A stretch of 64,000 nt of DNA from Hyphomicrobiales bacterium (GTDB lineage: Bacteria > Pseudomonadota > Alphaproteobacteria > MED-G09), in the NCBI GenBank assembly GCA_028339975.1, contig JAOLDG010000005.1:1-64000 (forward strand), read 5' to 3'. How positions within the stretch are numbered: position 1 is the first letter of the stretch; the number at the start of each line of letters is the position of its first letter. Under the pieces are notes generated by a model. The model made no database searches, had not been told where the DNA came from, and saw only the letters and a list, made by a program, of their open reading frames with translations. Shown here in pieces: positions 11,156 to 19,279 of this stretch. A program made the position numbers and the translations under genes.

Positions 11156-11240
11156 TGTCCAAGGGGTGCCTTAAAGGCTGAGATGGATTTACCTATCCCT
11201 TTGAACCTGATCCGGTTAATGCCGGCGTAGGAATGGATTA
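11156..11240 (+). promoter_or_regulatory. TPP riboswitch (THI element)
   Basis: The conserved TPP aptamer is plain: CTGAGA at 11178-11183, ACCTGATCCGG at about 11205, and GCCGGCGTAGGAA at about 11221. TCCA (11158-11161) and TGGA (11234-11237) close helix P1. ACGCC at 11251-11255 could pair with GGCGT (11224-11228) inside the aptamer as an alternative, ligand-free structure (inference). It sits 61 bases before a TonB receptor gene, so thiamine pyrophosphate should repress the three-gene operon downstream. Confidence 0.93.
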
Positions 11241-11300
11241 AATTTCTCTAACGCCACATTATTAACTGTTTCTGCTAAATAAATTATGTAGGAGTTTTTA

Positions 11301-13499
11301 ATGAAGTATTTTTTTCTTTTTTCTTTTTTAATTTTTAGTTGTCTTCAGTCTCAAGCAGAAGAAGACCAATCAAAAAATGATATAGGTGAGATAATTGTTA
11401 CAGCTGAGTTCAACGAAATTAATCCATTTAATCTTCCCCTAAGTGTTTCAGTTTTAAGTTCTAATGATATTAATCAAAGGAATGCCAGTCATCTTGAAGA
11501 TATGTTATTTATGACTCCAAATGTTAATTATTCTACAGGATCCTCAAGAGGAAAATTTTATCAAATTCGAGGTATTGGAGAAAGAAGTGAATTTTCTGAG
11601 CCAGTTAACTATTCTGTTGGTATCGTTATTGATGGTATAGACTTTACTGGCATTGCTCTTGGAGCCTCTACCTTCGACATTAAGCAGGTTGAAGTATTAA
11701 GAGGACCACAAGGAACATTATATGGTGCAAACGCTCTTGCAGGGCTGATTAATATGGTAAGTAACGATCCTACTGAAGTTTTTTATTCTGAATTGACAGG
11801 GCTAATTTCGGAATATGGCGGAAGAAATATTGGTGCAGTTATAAGTGGAACATCCGATAATAAATTTGGTTATAGAGTTGGAATAAAAAACTCTAAAAGT
11901 AATGGTTATATTGATAATATTTATTTAAATAAAGACGATACAAATAATTTAGATGAAACAATTGCAAAGGCTAAGTTTACTAAAAGTGTGGATAATACTG
12001 AATTAGTTCTTAATATATTTTATGCAGATATTGATAATGGGTATGATACTTTTAGTCTTGATAACACAAGGGAAACCTATTCTGATGAGCCGGGGTATGA
12101 TAGACAAAAAACCTCCGCTTCATCTTTTAAGTTTGAGAAAAGGCTACAAAATAATAATCGTATAGAGCTTTTAATGAGTTATGCAAACTCTGATCTCGAA
12201 TATGCATATGATGAAGACTGGAGTAATACAGGGATTTGCAACAATACATCATGCGATTCATCTATTTACGGTTTTGATTGGTGGTACTCTTCTTTTGATA
12301 GCTTCGAACGTGATAATAAGAATCATTCAATTGATATTAGGTACATCTCTGATTCAGAAATTTTTCCATGGGTTATAGGCGTTTATAATAGAGATCAGGA
12401 TGTGAATTTAATTCGACAATATACATACCTTGAAAATAACTTTAAAAGCTCTTTTGATACAAAAAACTCAGCTATTTATGGTCAAATAGATACCAATATT
12501 AACCAAAAAGTTAAAGTCACAACTGGTCTAAGATTTGAAAAAAGAAAAGCTGACTATATAGACAATAATGGGCCAGCCCCAGAGGGATTTTTCTGTATAG
12601 CTATCTATCCTAGACCTGAAAGTTGCTTATTTAACAATCGCTATTCTAATTCTGAGAATTTTTGGGGCGGTAAAATTGCAATTCAAAACCAGATTAACAA
12701 AAAAACAATGATTTATGCATTACTATCAAGAGGCTACAAACCTGGTGGAGTTAATATTGGCGGAAAAGTTAATCAAGAAAATCTTAATTATGATTCTGAA
12801 ACTATGTGGAATTATGAGGCAGGAGTAAAAACTAGTATAATGGATAATACTTTATTCATACAAGCATCAGTTTTTTACCAAGATCGGGATGATGTGCAAA
12901 CTAAACAAAGTCTTATAGCTTCAATCAAAAGTGGGATTGAAGGCGGAGAATGTCCATGCTCTTTTACAGACTATATTGGGAATGCGGCATCAGGAAGTAA
13001 CCAAGGCCTTGAGTTAGAAATATTATGGCTAATCACCGACAGACTTGAAATTTCTTCATCGCTAGGAATTCTTGAAACTGAGTTTAAAAATTTCCAAAGC
13101 TATTCTCATATTGAAGCTGATCCATCCAATGGATTAGCTTTTGATTTATCGGGAAGAGATCAGTCTCATGCACCAAACTACCAATTTAACTTTTTCCTTA
13201 ATTATAAAATTAATGAAAATATATTTATTAATTTTAATGTTGAATCGAAGGATAAATTTTATTTCTCTGATAGACATAGTGCTCAATCAGATAGCTATAC
13301 TCTTTTAAATTTTCTTATTGGTTATAAATTAGACTCTTGGGAAATAAATGTATTTGGTAAAAATTTAACAGATGAAGATTATGCAACTAGAGGTTTTGGA
13401 AGCTTCGGTAATGATCCAAGAAAATTTTTCGTTACTGAACCATACGATCAATATGCTTCACCAAGAGTTATAGGAGTTAGTGGTAAGAAGAGTTTTTAG
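11301..13499 (+). CDS. TonB-dependent receptor, predicted thiamine or precursor importer
   Basis: Outer-membrane gated channel of 732 residues with an N-terminal signal peptide (hydrophobic to about 18, cleavage near SQA-EE), a TonB-box-like GEIIVTAE near 29, a plug domain with LRGPQGTLYGANALAGLIN near 135-153, and a 22-strand-type beta barrel ending in ...GVSGKKSF. It is the first gene after a TPP riboswitch and is followed by a PnuC/PnuT-type permease and a kinase. The substrate is therefore probably thiamine or a related vitamer. This rests on regulation and context, since receptor sequence alone does not show the ligand. Confidence 0.85.
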   Translation: MKYFFLFSFLIFSCLQSQAEEDQSKNDIGEIIVTAEFNEINPFNLPLSVSVLSSNDINQRNASHLEDMLFMTPNVNYSTGSSRGKFYQIRGIGERSEFSEPVNYSVGIVIDGIDFTGIALGASTFDIKQVEVLRGPQGTLYGANALAGLINMVSNDPTEVFYSELTGLISEYGGRNIGAVISGTSDNKFGYRVGIKNSKSNGYIDNIYLNKDDTNNLDETIAKAKFTKSVDNTELVLNIFYADIDNGYDTFSLDNTRETYSDEPGYDRQKTSASSFKFEKRLQNNNRIELLMSYANSDLEYAYDEDWSNTGICNNTSCDSSIYGFDWWYSSFDSFERDNKNHSIDIRYISDSEIFPWVIGVYNRDQDVNLIRQYTYLENNFKSSFDTKNSAIYGQIDTNINQKVKVTTGLRFEKRKADYIDNNGPAPEGFFCIAIYPRPESCLFNNRYSNSENFWGGKIAIQNQINKKTMIYALLSRGYKPGGVNIGGKVNQENLNYDSETMWNYEAGVKTSIMDNTLFIQASVFYQDRDDVQTKQSLIASIKSGIEGGECPCSFTDYIGNAASGSNQGLELEILWLITDRLEISSSLGILETEFKNFQSYSHIEADPSNGLAFDLSGRDQSHAPNYQFNFFLNYKINENIFINFNVESKDKFYFSDRHSAQSDSYTLLNFLIGYKLDSWEINVFGKNLTDEDYATRGFGSFGNDPRKFFVTEPYDQYASPRVIGVSGKKSF

Positions 13500-13511
13500 T
13501 ATATAATTTTT

Positions 13512-14081
13512 ATGATGATATTTTTAGAAATACTGGCAGTAGTTTTTGCTCTAACTTATCTTTATTTGGCAACGAAGCAAAATATTGCATGCTGGTACGC
13601 GGCATTTATTAGTACTAGCATTTATATATTTCTGTATTGGGATGTTTCTCTTTATATGGAGTCCATATTAAATTTGTATTACTTGTCTATGGCTATTTTT
13701 GGTTGGTGGCAGTGGAATAAAAAAGGAAACGAAAATTCATCACTAATAACAATATGGTCGTCGAGGGTGCATTTACTTGTTATTACTTTGATTTTTCTTT
13801 TAACTTTTTCGTCAGGTTATTTTTTAAATACTACTGATGCAGTAAGGCCATACTTAGATTCTTTTACAACTTGGGCCTCTGTTGTTACAACATATATGGT
13901 TACTCAAAAAGTATTGTCTAATTGGCTTTATTGGATTGTGATCAATAGTGTTGGTATTTTTCTAAATTTGGATAGAGAGTTGTATCTAACATCACTATTA
14001 TTAATTATTTACCAGGTAATTTCTATCGTTGGTTATTTAAAATGGCAAAAATCTTATAATGAGCAATTATCCCAATATTAG
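13512..14081 (+). CDS. pnuT: PnuC-family transporter, likely thiamine permease (PnuT)
   Basis: A 189-residue inner-membrane protein with about seven hydrophobic segments and the PnuC-family aromatic motif FGWWQWNKK near residue 62. PnuC relatives are facilitators that rely on phosphorylation of the substrate inside the cell. TPP-riboswitch-controlled members (PnuT) carry thiamine. It starts 12 bases after the TonB receptor and its end overlaps the next gene, a kinase, by 23 bases, which fits import with metabolic trapping. The vitamin identity is inferred from the riboswitch. Confidence 0.8.
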   Translation: MMIFLEILAVVFALTYLYLATKQNIACWYAAFISTSIYIFLYWDVSLYMESILNLYYLSMAIFGWWQWNKKGNENSSLITIWSSRVHLLVITLIFLLTFSSGYFLNTTDAVRPYLDSFTTWASVVTTYMVTQKVLSNWLYWIVINSVGIFLNLDRELYLTSLLLIIYQVISIVGYLKWQKSYNEQLSQY

Positions 14082-14787
14082 AGAAATTATAGGAAATATT
14101 TCTATTCTTGACCTAAATCTTAATAAGATCGAAATTAAAAGGTTAGTCTCAGGGAAAACAAATCAAAGTTACCTGGTTAAGGATGATTTCAAAAAATATA
14201 TTATACGGTTAAATTCAGAAAAATCTAATGATTACAGCATTGATCGTTCAAGAGAATTAAAAATTTTGAAGGCAATCCAAGAAATATCTATTGGACCGAA
14301 AATTATTTATTGTGATACTGAATATAATTTTTTAATAACTGAGTTTATCGAAGGGGTGCGCTTATTACCTAATAATATATCCAACCTTGATAAGAAAAAT
14401 TTGAATGATCTAATAATGAAATATCAAAAAATTGAGATTATTCTTCCTAAGTTTAATTACTTTCAGCATTTAAAAAAATACGAAAATTTTATTTCTCAGA
14501 ATTTAGTTATTAATAAAAAATTATTGAAAAAATTAAACAATTTTTATCCTTATTTAAACGATTTTCAAAATCAAGGATGGGAACCTGTTTTGTGTCATCA
14601 TGATTTAATATCATCAAATATAATTAAATCTAATAATGGATTAAGGATTATTGATTGGGAGTATTCGGCCTATGGACATTCTAATTTCGATAGATGTTAC
14701 TCCGATTTTTGGGAAATTAAAGATAGTTTTTTTGAAGAATTTTTTAAAATACTTGATGAGATGTGGGTTATGATAAATAAAATTTAA
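14059..14787 (+). CDS. APH/choline-kinase-fold kinase, predicted thiamine kinase
   Basis: A 242-residue aminoglycoside-phosphotransferase-like kinase. N-lobe features include SGKTNQSYLVK near residue 30; the catalytic loop is CHHDLISSNII near 182 and the metal-binding IIDWEYSAYG lies near 202. In the TPP-riboswitch operon with a TonB receptor and PnuT-type permease it most likely phosphorylates thiamine, as ThiK does, trapping it and giving thiamine monophosphate. A choline or ethanolamine kinase is the alternative by fold. Translation is coupled to pnuT by a 23-base overlap. Confidence 0.65.
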   Translation: MSNYPNIREIIGNISILDLNLNKIEIKRLVSGKTNQSYLVKDDFKKYIIRLNSEKSNDYSIDRSRELKILKAIQEISIGPKIIYCDTEYNFLITEFIEGVRLLPNNISNLDKKNLNDLIMKYQKIEIILPKFNYFQHLKKYENFISQNLVINKKLLKKLNNFYPYLNDFQNQGWEPVLCHHDLISSNIIKSNNGLRIIDWEYSAYGHSNFDRCYSDFWEIKDSFFEEFFKILDEMWVMINKI

Positions 14788-15665
14788 ATATCTATAATCT
14801 TTCGTTCACTCATTTCTTTTTCAAGGGCCTCTTTTACCTTCTCTAATGCCCTTACCTCTATTTGCCTCACTCTTTCTCGACTAATATCGTATTTTGCACT
14901 TAATTCCTCAAGCGTTGTTGGTTTATCGCTAAGCTTTCTGGTTTGTATAATATCTAGTTCTCTTTCATTTAGGACAAGAAGGGATTCATTTATCAGTTTT
15001 TTTCTAAGGTCATCCTCCTCCTTTTCTGAATAGCTTTCCTCTTGGCTTGGTTCATCTGATTCAAGCCAATCTTGCCATTCACCTGTTTGTTCTCCATCAG
15101 AATTTATTGGAGCATTCAATGACGGATCGCCTCCAGAAAGTCTTCTATTCATATTAATCACTTCTTTTTCAGGAACATTTAGCTGGGTAGAAATTTTTTC
15201 TAAATTTTCTGGCTTTAAATCGCCTTCTTCATAAGCTTGGATTCGATTTTTTGCACTTCTAAGGTTAAAAAATAACTTTTTTTGAACTGCTGTTGTTCCT
15301 ATTTTTACTAAAGACCAGGATCTAAGTATGTATTCTTGCATTGCTGCCTTTATCCACCACATTGCATAAGTAGTAAGTCTAAAACCTTTTTCAGGATCAA
15401 ACTTTTGCGCTGCTTGCATTAAGCCAATATTACCTTCTGAGATAATATCCGTTATTGGTAGTCCATAACCTCTATAACCCATTGCAATTTTTGCTACTAA
15501 TCTAAGGTGACTAGTCACTAACTGATGAGCAGCATTAGTATCTTTATGAACCTGCCATCGATTCGCTAATGTATATTCCTCCTCGGCGCTAAGCATTGGG
15601 AATTTCTTTATCTCTTCAAGATAGTTTTTTAATCCAATATCGCCTGATAAAACAGGAAGATTCAT
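14784..15665 (-). CDS. rpoH: RNA polymerase heat-shock sigma factor RpoH (sigma-32)
   Basis: A 293-residue sigma-70-family factor with region 2 (LRLVAKIAMGYRGYGLP, then EGNIGLMQAAQKFDPEKGF), the RpoH-specific box QKKLFFNLR at about 128-136, and a region 4 helix-turn-helix with ISRERVRQIE. It directs heat-shock gene transcription and is normally turned over by FtsH, also encoded here. It lies downstream of rluD on the same strand with 66 bases between, an order common in alphaproteobacteria. Confidence 0.95.
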   Translation of the reverse strand: MNLPVLSGDIGLKNYLEEIKKFPMLSAEEEYTLANRWQVHKDTNAAHQLVTSHLRLVAKIAMGYRGYGLPITDIISEGNIGLMQAAQKFDPEKGFRLTTYAMWWIKAAMQEYILRSWSLVKIGTTAVQKKLFFNLRSAKNRIQAYEEGDLKPENLEKISTQLNVPEKEVINMNRRLSGGDPSLNAPINSDGEQTGEWQDWLESDEPSQEESYSEKEEDDLRKKLINESLLVLNERELDIIQTRKLSDKPTTLEELSAKYDISRERVRQIEVRALEKVKEALEKEMSERKIIDI

Positions 15666-15731
15666 AATAGTTCCTCAATCGATCTATAGTTAATATATGG
15701 TTACATTTTTCTGTATGTAAAGAGGGAGATC

Positions 15732-16715
15732 TTATATTAAATTAATAATTTTTAACATTTCTTCTGTTGGCTCGGATTTAAACTCTAGCGTTTCTTTCGT
15801 TAAAGGGTGTTCGAAACCCAAGAGATTAGCATGGAGAGCTTGTTTGTTATCAAGCTTTTCTACTAATATTTTCATTTCTTCATTTAGCATGCTTATTTTG
15901 GTCTTATAACTTTGTCCGTAAAGAGGATCACTTATTACTGGATGAGAAATATGGTCTAAATGAACGCGTATTTGATGAGTTCTTCCTGTCTCTAACTTAC
16001 ATTCAATTAAAGAGATATCATTCAAGGTATTCTTTTTTAGAGTTTTCCAATGGGTTATAGCTATTTTTCTTCCAGGTTTTTCATCTTTATAGATCGCTAT
16101 TTTTTTTCTATTTTTAGATGATCTTCCGAGATATGTTGTTATTGATCCGGAAGAAAATTTTGGTATACCCCATACAATAGCTTGATAGGATCTAATTAAT
16201 TTTCCATCTCTGCCATGATTTTTAAATTGTTCTGACAAACCATTATGTGACTTATCATTCTTAGCTACAACAATTAATCCACTTGTATCCTTATCTAATC
16301 GATGGACGATGCCTGGTCTTTTCTCTCCACCAATACCAGATAAACTCGACCCACAATGGTTAATGAGAGCATTAACAAGAGTTTTACTGTGATTTCCTGG
16401 GGCTGGGTGAACAACTATACCTTTAGGCTTATCAATTACTATTAAATCCTTATCCTCAAATATAATATTTAAGTCAATTTTTTCACCTTTAGGTTTTGGA
16501 TCTTTAGCCTCAGGAATAAGAAGTGTATAAATGTCATCCTCCTTAACCTTGAGGGATGGATCAATAATTATTTCATCAAATAACTTAAGGGAACCCTCAA
16601 GAATAAGATTTTTTATCCTTGTTCTGCTGATGTCCTTTTCAATTTGAGCTAAAAACTGGTCAATACGTTTTCCAGTATCATCGCCTGATGCTTTATATGA
16701 TAAAATTTTTTCCAA
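15732..16715 (-). CDS. rluD: 23S rRNA pseudouridine synthase, RluD family
   Basis: A 327-residue protein with an N-terminal S4 RNA-binding domain (GKRIDQFLAQ...SRTRIKNLI, residues about 15-75) and an RluA-type catalytic domain with HRLDKDTSGLIVVAKN near residue 140, where the aspartate is the nucleophile, and a C-terminal GRTHQIRVH motif near 244. RluD isomerises uridines in helix 69 of 23S rRNA. It precedes rpoH on the same strand. Other RluA-family members (RluC) are possible, but the neighbourhood favours RluD. Confidence 0.88.
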   Translation of the reverse strand: MEKILSYKASGDDTGKRIDQFLAQIEKDISRTRIKNLILEGSLKLFDEIIIDPSLKVKEDDIYTLLIPEAKDPKPKGEKIDLNIIFEDKDLIVIDKPKGIVVHPAPGNHSKTLVNALINHCGSSLSGIGGEKRPGIVHRLDKDTSGLIVVAKNDKSHNGLSEQFKNHGRDGKLIRSYQAIVWGIPKFSSGSITTYLGRSSKNRKKIAIYKDEKPGRKIAITHWKTLKKNTLNDISLIECKLETGRTHQIRVHLDHISHPVISDPLYGQSYKTKISMLNEEMKILVEKLDNKQALHANLLGFEHPLTKETLEFKSEPTEEMLKIINLI

Positions 16716-16845
16716 GGAACCTTCACAACAATAAAGTAGAGTTAAACAATGACTATATCTCTTTCGAGAAAATTGTCATTATCTTAAGGGTTAATTCTAT
16801 TTTTGAATTTTGTATCCTTAATTCTATAACAGTTTACTAACTTCT

Positions 16846-17733
16846 TTATTTTTGGATTCTATAAAAAGAGGACCACATCTTTAATCCAAATAATATAGAC
16901 CCCAGCCATAGAATAAACTCTATCCAATTGGGATTACTGTTGTAACCAAAAAACCCTTTTAAAAAAACACCAACAGAACCTTTATCATGAAGGACGTGGT
17001 AGTACTTTTTACTTGCAGTATTATATGTGTAAAAAATTTCTTTATCATTCGAATTTAATGCTTGCGAAGGCTGGTGAATGTCCCAGACTCTATTAATAGT
17101 TTGTTTTTCTAATTTTCCACTTTTTACAAAGTATTCTTCAGCTTCATGTGTTCCATAAGCTACCATTCCAGAAGCAAAGAAAACTAAAAGAAGTGTTGTT
17201 ACTTTAAAAAAAGATCTAAGGTCAACTTTTCTCCCTTGAATTACAACAAGGTAACCAATTAAAATCGCAAGAATCATTCCGCTTGCAAATCCAAAGTATG
17301 AAAAAACTCCAGTACTTGTAAAGCTTGCAATAATAAATAAAGCAGTTTCAAATCCTTCACGTAGAATAGCAAAAAATACCAATAAAAATAATGCTAAACT
17401 AGATCCAGCAACAGCTAATTTAACTGATTTTTCTATTTCTTTTCGATTGCTAACATGTCTTGCTAACCAGAAAATAACATAAAATAATATACCTGCAGTC
17501 ATATACATAAAAACTGCTTCAAATAATTTTTCATAAGAGGTATTTCCAACGGCACTATTAATTGATGCCAAGATTACCCCTACGATTATACTTGCAACTA
17601 AGGATGATAATACTCCATACCAAAGAACTCTTTTTTCCTGGGATAGATCATTCTTATCAAGAACTGTATAAATTATTCCAACTATTAGGGATGCCTCAAG
17701 ACACTCCCTAAAGGTAATAATAAATTCATTCAT
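16846..17733 (-). CDS. FTR1-family high-affinity iron permease
   Basis: A 295-residue inner-membrane protein with about seven hydrophobic helices. Both FTR1 iron-binding motifs of the R-E-x-x-E type are present: RECLE at residues about 9-13 and REGFE near 124. Bacterial FTR1 proteins (EfeU, FetM, FtrC) import iron with a periplasmic partner. A P19-type protein is encoded divergently 121 bases away, matching the FetM-FetP pairing. A Fur-like site lies between the two genes. No EfeB-like peroxidase or ferredoxin partner is nearby. Confidence 0.88.
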   Translation of the reverse strand: MNEFIITFRECLEASLIVGIIYTVLDKNDLSQEKRVLWYGVLSSLVASIIVGVILASINSAVGNTSYEKLFEAVFMYMTAGILFYVIFWLARHVSNRKEIEKSVKLAVAGSSLALFLLVFFAILREGFETALFIIASFTSTGVFSYFGFASGMILAILIGYLVVIQGRKVDLRSFFKVTTLLLVFFASGMVAYGTHEAEEYFVKSGKLEKQTINRVWDIHQPSQALNSNDKEIFYTYNTASKKYYHVLHDKGSVGVFLKGFFGYNSNPNWIEFILWLGSILFGLKMWSSFYRIQK

Positions 17734-17756
17734 TATAGGCTCCTATGTATTTATAT

Positions 17757-17775
17757 TGATAATCGTTCTCAATTA
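17757..17775 (+). promoter_or_regulatory. Fur-like operator between the FTR1 and P19 genes
   Basis: TGATAATCGTTCTCA at 17757-17771 fits the Fur 7-1-7 inverted repeat (TGATAAT-N-ATTATCA) with two mismatches in the second arm. It lies 24 bases before the FTR1 start and about 80 before the P19 start, so it could repress both. An Irr- or RirA-type regulator cannot be excluded. Confidence 0.5.
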
Positions 17776-17854
17776 TACTATTTAAATAATCTATCAATGC
17801 ATAATTATCAATATAATAGTTATGGCAAATTTTTGAATTTTTTAAGAGGGAGCT

Positions 17855-18403
17855 ATGAAAACATACCTAAAATTTTTCTTGGCTATAATAATTTGTTCAA
17901 ATTGTAGTTTATTATATTCCGAGGAATTAATTATAGGGGAAGAAAAAATTTCTCCTGGAATAAATATAATTTTCGAAGGGGCAATAAAAGATAGCGTTGA
18001 ACCTAAAGAATTTTATTTAAAAGAAAATGATTCTGATATTCATATTGAAGCTTTGGTAACATGGTCTTCCGATGGACCAATAGGATCTGTTGAGGGGGGG
18101 TTTATACCTTACTTAAAAATTCAGATAAAAATTATTAACCAAAGTACTAAAAAAGAGGGTGTTTACAATTTAATTCCGCATCTAAATATGTCGGATAACT
18201 TTCATTATGCCAATAATTTGAAATTACCTGGCGGTAAAGATGATAATTATACTATTGTTTTTACAATATCTCCTCCAGCTAGGGGAGATGTAGGTTTTCA
18301 TTATGACTGGATGCAGAAAGTGAATAACAATCTAATTTCAAAAGAAATATTTATATATAAAGATCAAAATTTTAAAAGAATTGTTAATTTAAAAAGACGA
18401 TAG
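17855..18403 (+). CDS. P19/Tp34-type periplasmic iron-uptake protein
   Basis: A 182-residue protein with a signal peptide (about 1-22, ending LLYSEE) and a single beta-sandwich domain like P19/FetP (pfam Iron_transport). Recognisable points are DIHIEALV near residue 63 (the family's His-x-Glu), VEGGFIPYLKIQIKI near 82, DNFHYANN near 115 (Asp and His of the copper/iron site) and SPPARGDVGFHYDW near 140. The methionine ligand usually four residues before that Asp seems to be Leu here, with a Met two before it. P19 proteins bind copper and iron and supply FTR1 permeases, and one is encoded divergently. Confidence 0.75.
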   Translation: MKTYLKFFLAIIICSNCSLLYSEELIIGEEKISPGINIIFEGAIKDSVEPKEFYLKENDSDIHIEALVTWSSDGPIGSVEGGFIPYLKIQIKIINQSTKKEGVYNLIPHLNMSDNFHYANNLKLPGGKDDNYTIVFTISPPARGDVGFHYDWMQKVNNNLISKEIFIYKDQNFKRIVNLKRR

Positions 18404-18455
18404 TACATATATATTAATTACTTAAGCACTAATAAAAAACTTTCATATTTTTTCT

Positions 18456-18500
18456 ATTATTTAGTTGCGAATGATTCTTAATTACATTAATATTGCGAGT
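18456..18500 (+). promoter_or_regulatory. Iron-type operator repeat, copy 1
   Basis: 33 of 34 bases (18456-18489) are identical to 19176-19209, exactly 720 bases downstream, and a further TGCGA (18494-18498) is repeated at the same spacing. GCGAATGATTCTTAATTAC (18467-18485) matches the classical 19-base Fur box at 11 positions. It ends 54 bases before the gene at 18544. Confidence 0.55.
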
Positions 18501-18543
18501 CATTATTAACTAAGAAATAATTTATTATAATTAGGAGAGGGAT

Positions 18544-19026
18544 ATGAGGGATACCATGGAAAGAAATATCAAGGATTTAGGAACTGCTGAAAATATTTTG
18601 ATATTGTGTTCAAGATTTTGGCTTAAGGCTCACGTATTTAGATGTAATACTCCTTTGATACTAATAGATCATACTTTTAAGGCAGCTAAGCTTGATAATT
18701 GTATAAGAGATTTTCATACCTTAATGATGGGTCTTTCTCATGTGAATAAATCACACTTAAGACGTGATTTTATGACATCTCCATCCACTAGTAAAACAGA
18801 AGACTTATTGATAGAAATTGTTACTTTGGCTCAAAAAGACCTAAAAGAAGATCTTTATAATGTTTTTGGGCCTTACTTCCCAGAAGCCGATGCAGAGCAT
18901 TTTTTTAATTCTGGATATAATTTAGGAAAGAAGTTTATGAGCAGTGATCTCATCATAAATGAAAAATATAAAGACAATATTTATTCTTTTTATGGCAGTA
19001 CAGAACAACTCAACGCAATAAATTAG
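18544..19026 (+). CDS. Unknown protein in the iron island
   Basis: I do not recognise this 160-residue protein. It has no signal peptide or membrane segment and looks cytosolic, mainly helical and mildly hydrophobic, with three cysteines in the first 55 residues and a histidine-containing stretch (HTLMMGLSHVNKSHLRR, about 59-75). A strong AGGAGAGG ribosome-binding site precedes ATG 18544; an internal ATG at 18556 is the alternative. Its promoter region shares a 34-base operator with the FecA-like receptor gene, and its 3' flank shares an RNA-like element with that gene's 3' flank. Co-regulation with iron uptake is thus likely, but the function is unknown. Confidence 0.7.
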   Translation: MRDTMERNIKDLGTAENILILCSRFWLKAHVFRCNTPLILIDHTFKAAKLDNCIRDFHTLMMGLSHVNKSHLRRDFMTSPSTSKTEDLLIEIVTLAQKDLKEDLYNVFGPYFPEADAEHFFNSGYNLGKKFMSSDLIINEKYKDNIYSFYGSTEQLNAIN

Positions 19027-19032
19027 ATTATT

Positions 19033-19137
19033 TGATTTCTAGTCCTATCCCCCAGGACGCCAACAGAATAAGATAAGTTGTATATTTATTGCAATGTACG
19101 AGGGTCAGGATTCCAACTTTTGGCCCTCATTTTTTTC
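19033..19137 (+). ncRNA. Structured RNA candidate, copy 1
   Basis: This element lies 7 bases after the stop at 19026 and is repeated at 21615-21733. It has a GTCCT/AGGAC hairpin (19042-19046 with 19054-19058) around a C-rich loop, a 24-base single-stranded-looking core identical in both copies (19062-19085), and a 3' hairpin GAGGGTC/GGCCCTC (19100-19106 with 19122-19128) with a 15-base loop, followed by seven T (19130-19136), like an intrinsic terminator. One base pair differs from copy 2 by a compensatory change. It may be a small RNA, a 3'-UTR-derived RNA or a specialised terminator. I do not recognise a known family. Confidence 0.55.
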
Positions 19138-19175
19138 TTCTTAGTTAAAAATAAATAGAATTAAAATAAACCTAA

Positions 19176-19220
19176 ATTATTTAGTTGCGAATGATTATTA
19201 ATTACATTATAAGTGCGATT
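19176..19220 (+). promoter_or_regulatory. Iron-type operator repeat, copy 2
   Basis: Near-identical to 18456-18500, with one mismatch in the first 34 bases. GCGAATGATTATTAATTAC (19187-19205) matches the 19-base Fur box at 12 positions. It lies 70 bases before the FecA-like receptor start. Confidence 0.55.
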
Positions 19221-19279
19221 AATTATTATTAACAAAAACTATTAATCCTAATTAAAAAATAAATTGGAGAAAAAAAGCT

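Noticed and set aside
12181-12378. Short open frame inside the thiamine receptor gene
   Set aside because: It lies in another frame of a clear 732-residue TonB receptor, with no ribosome-binding site or recognisable product.
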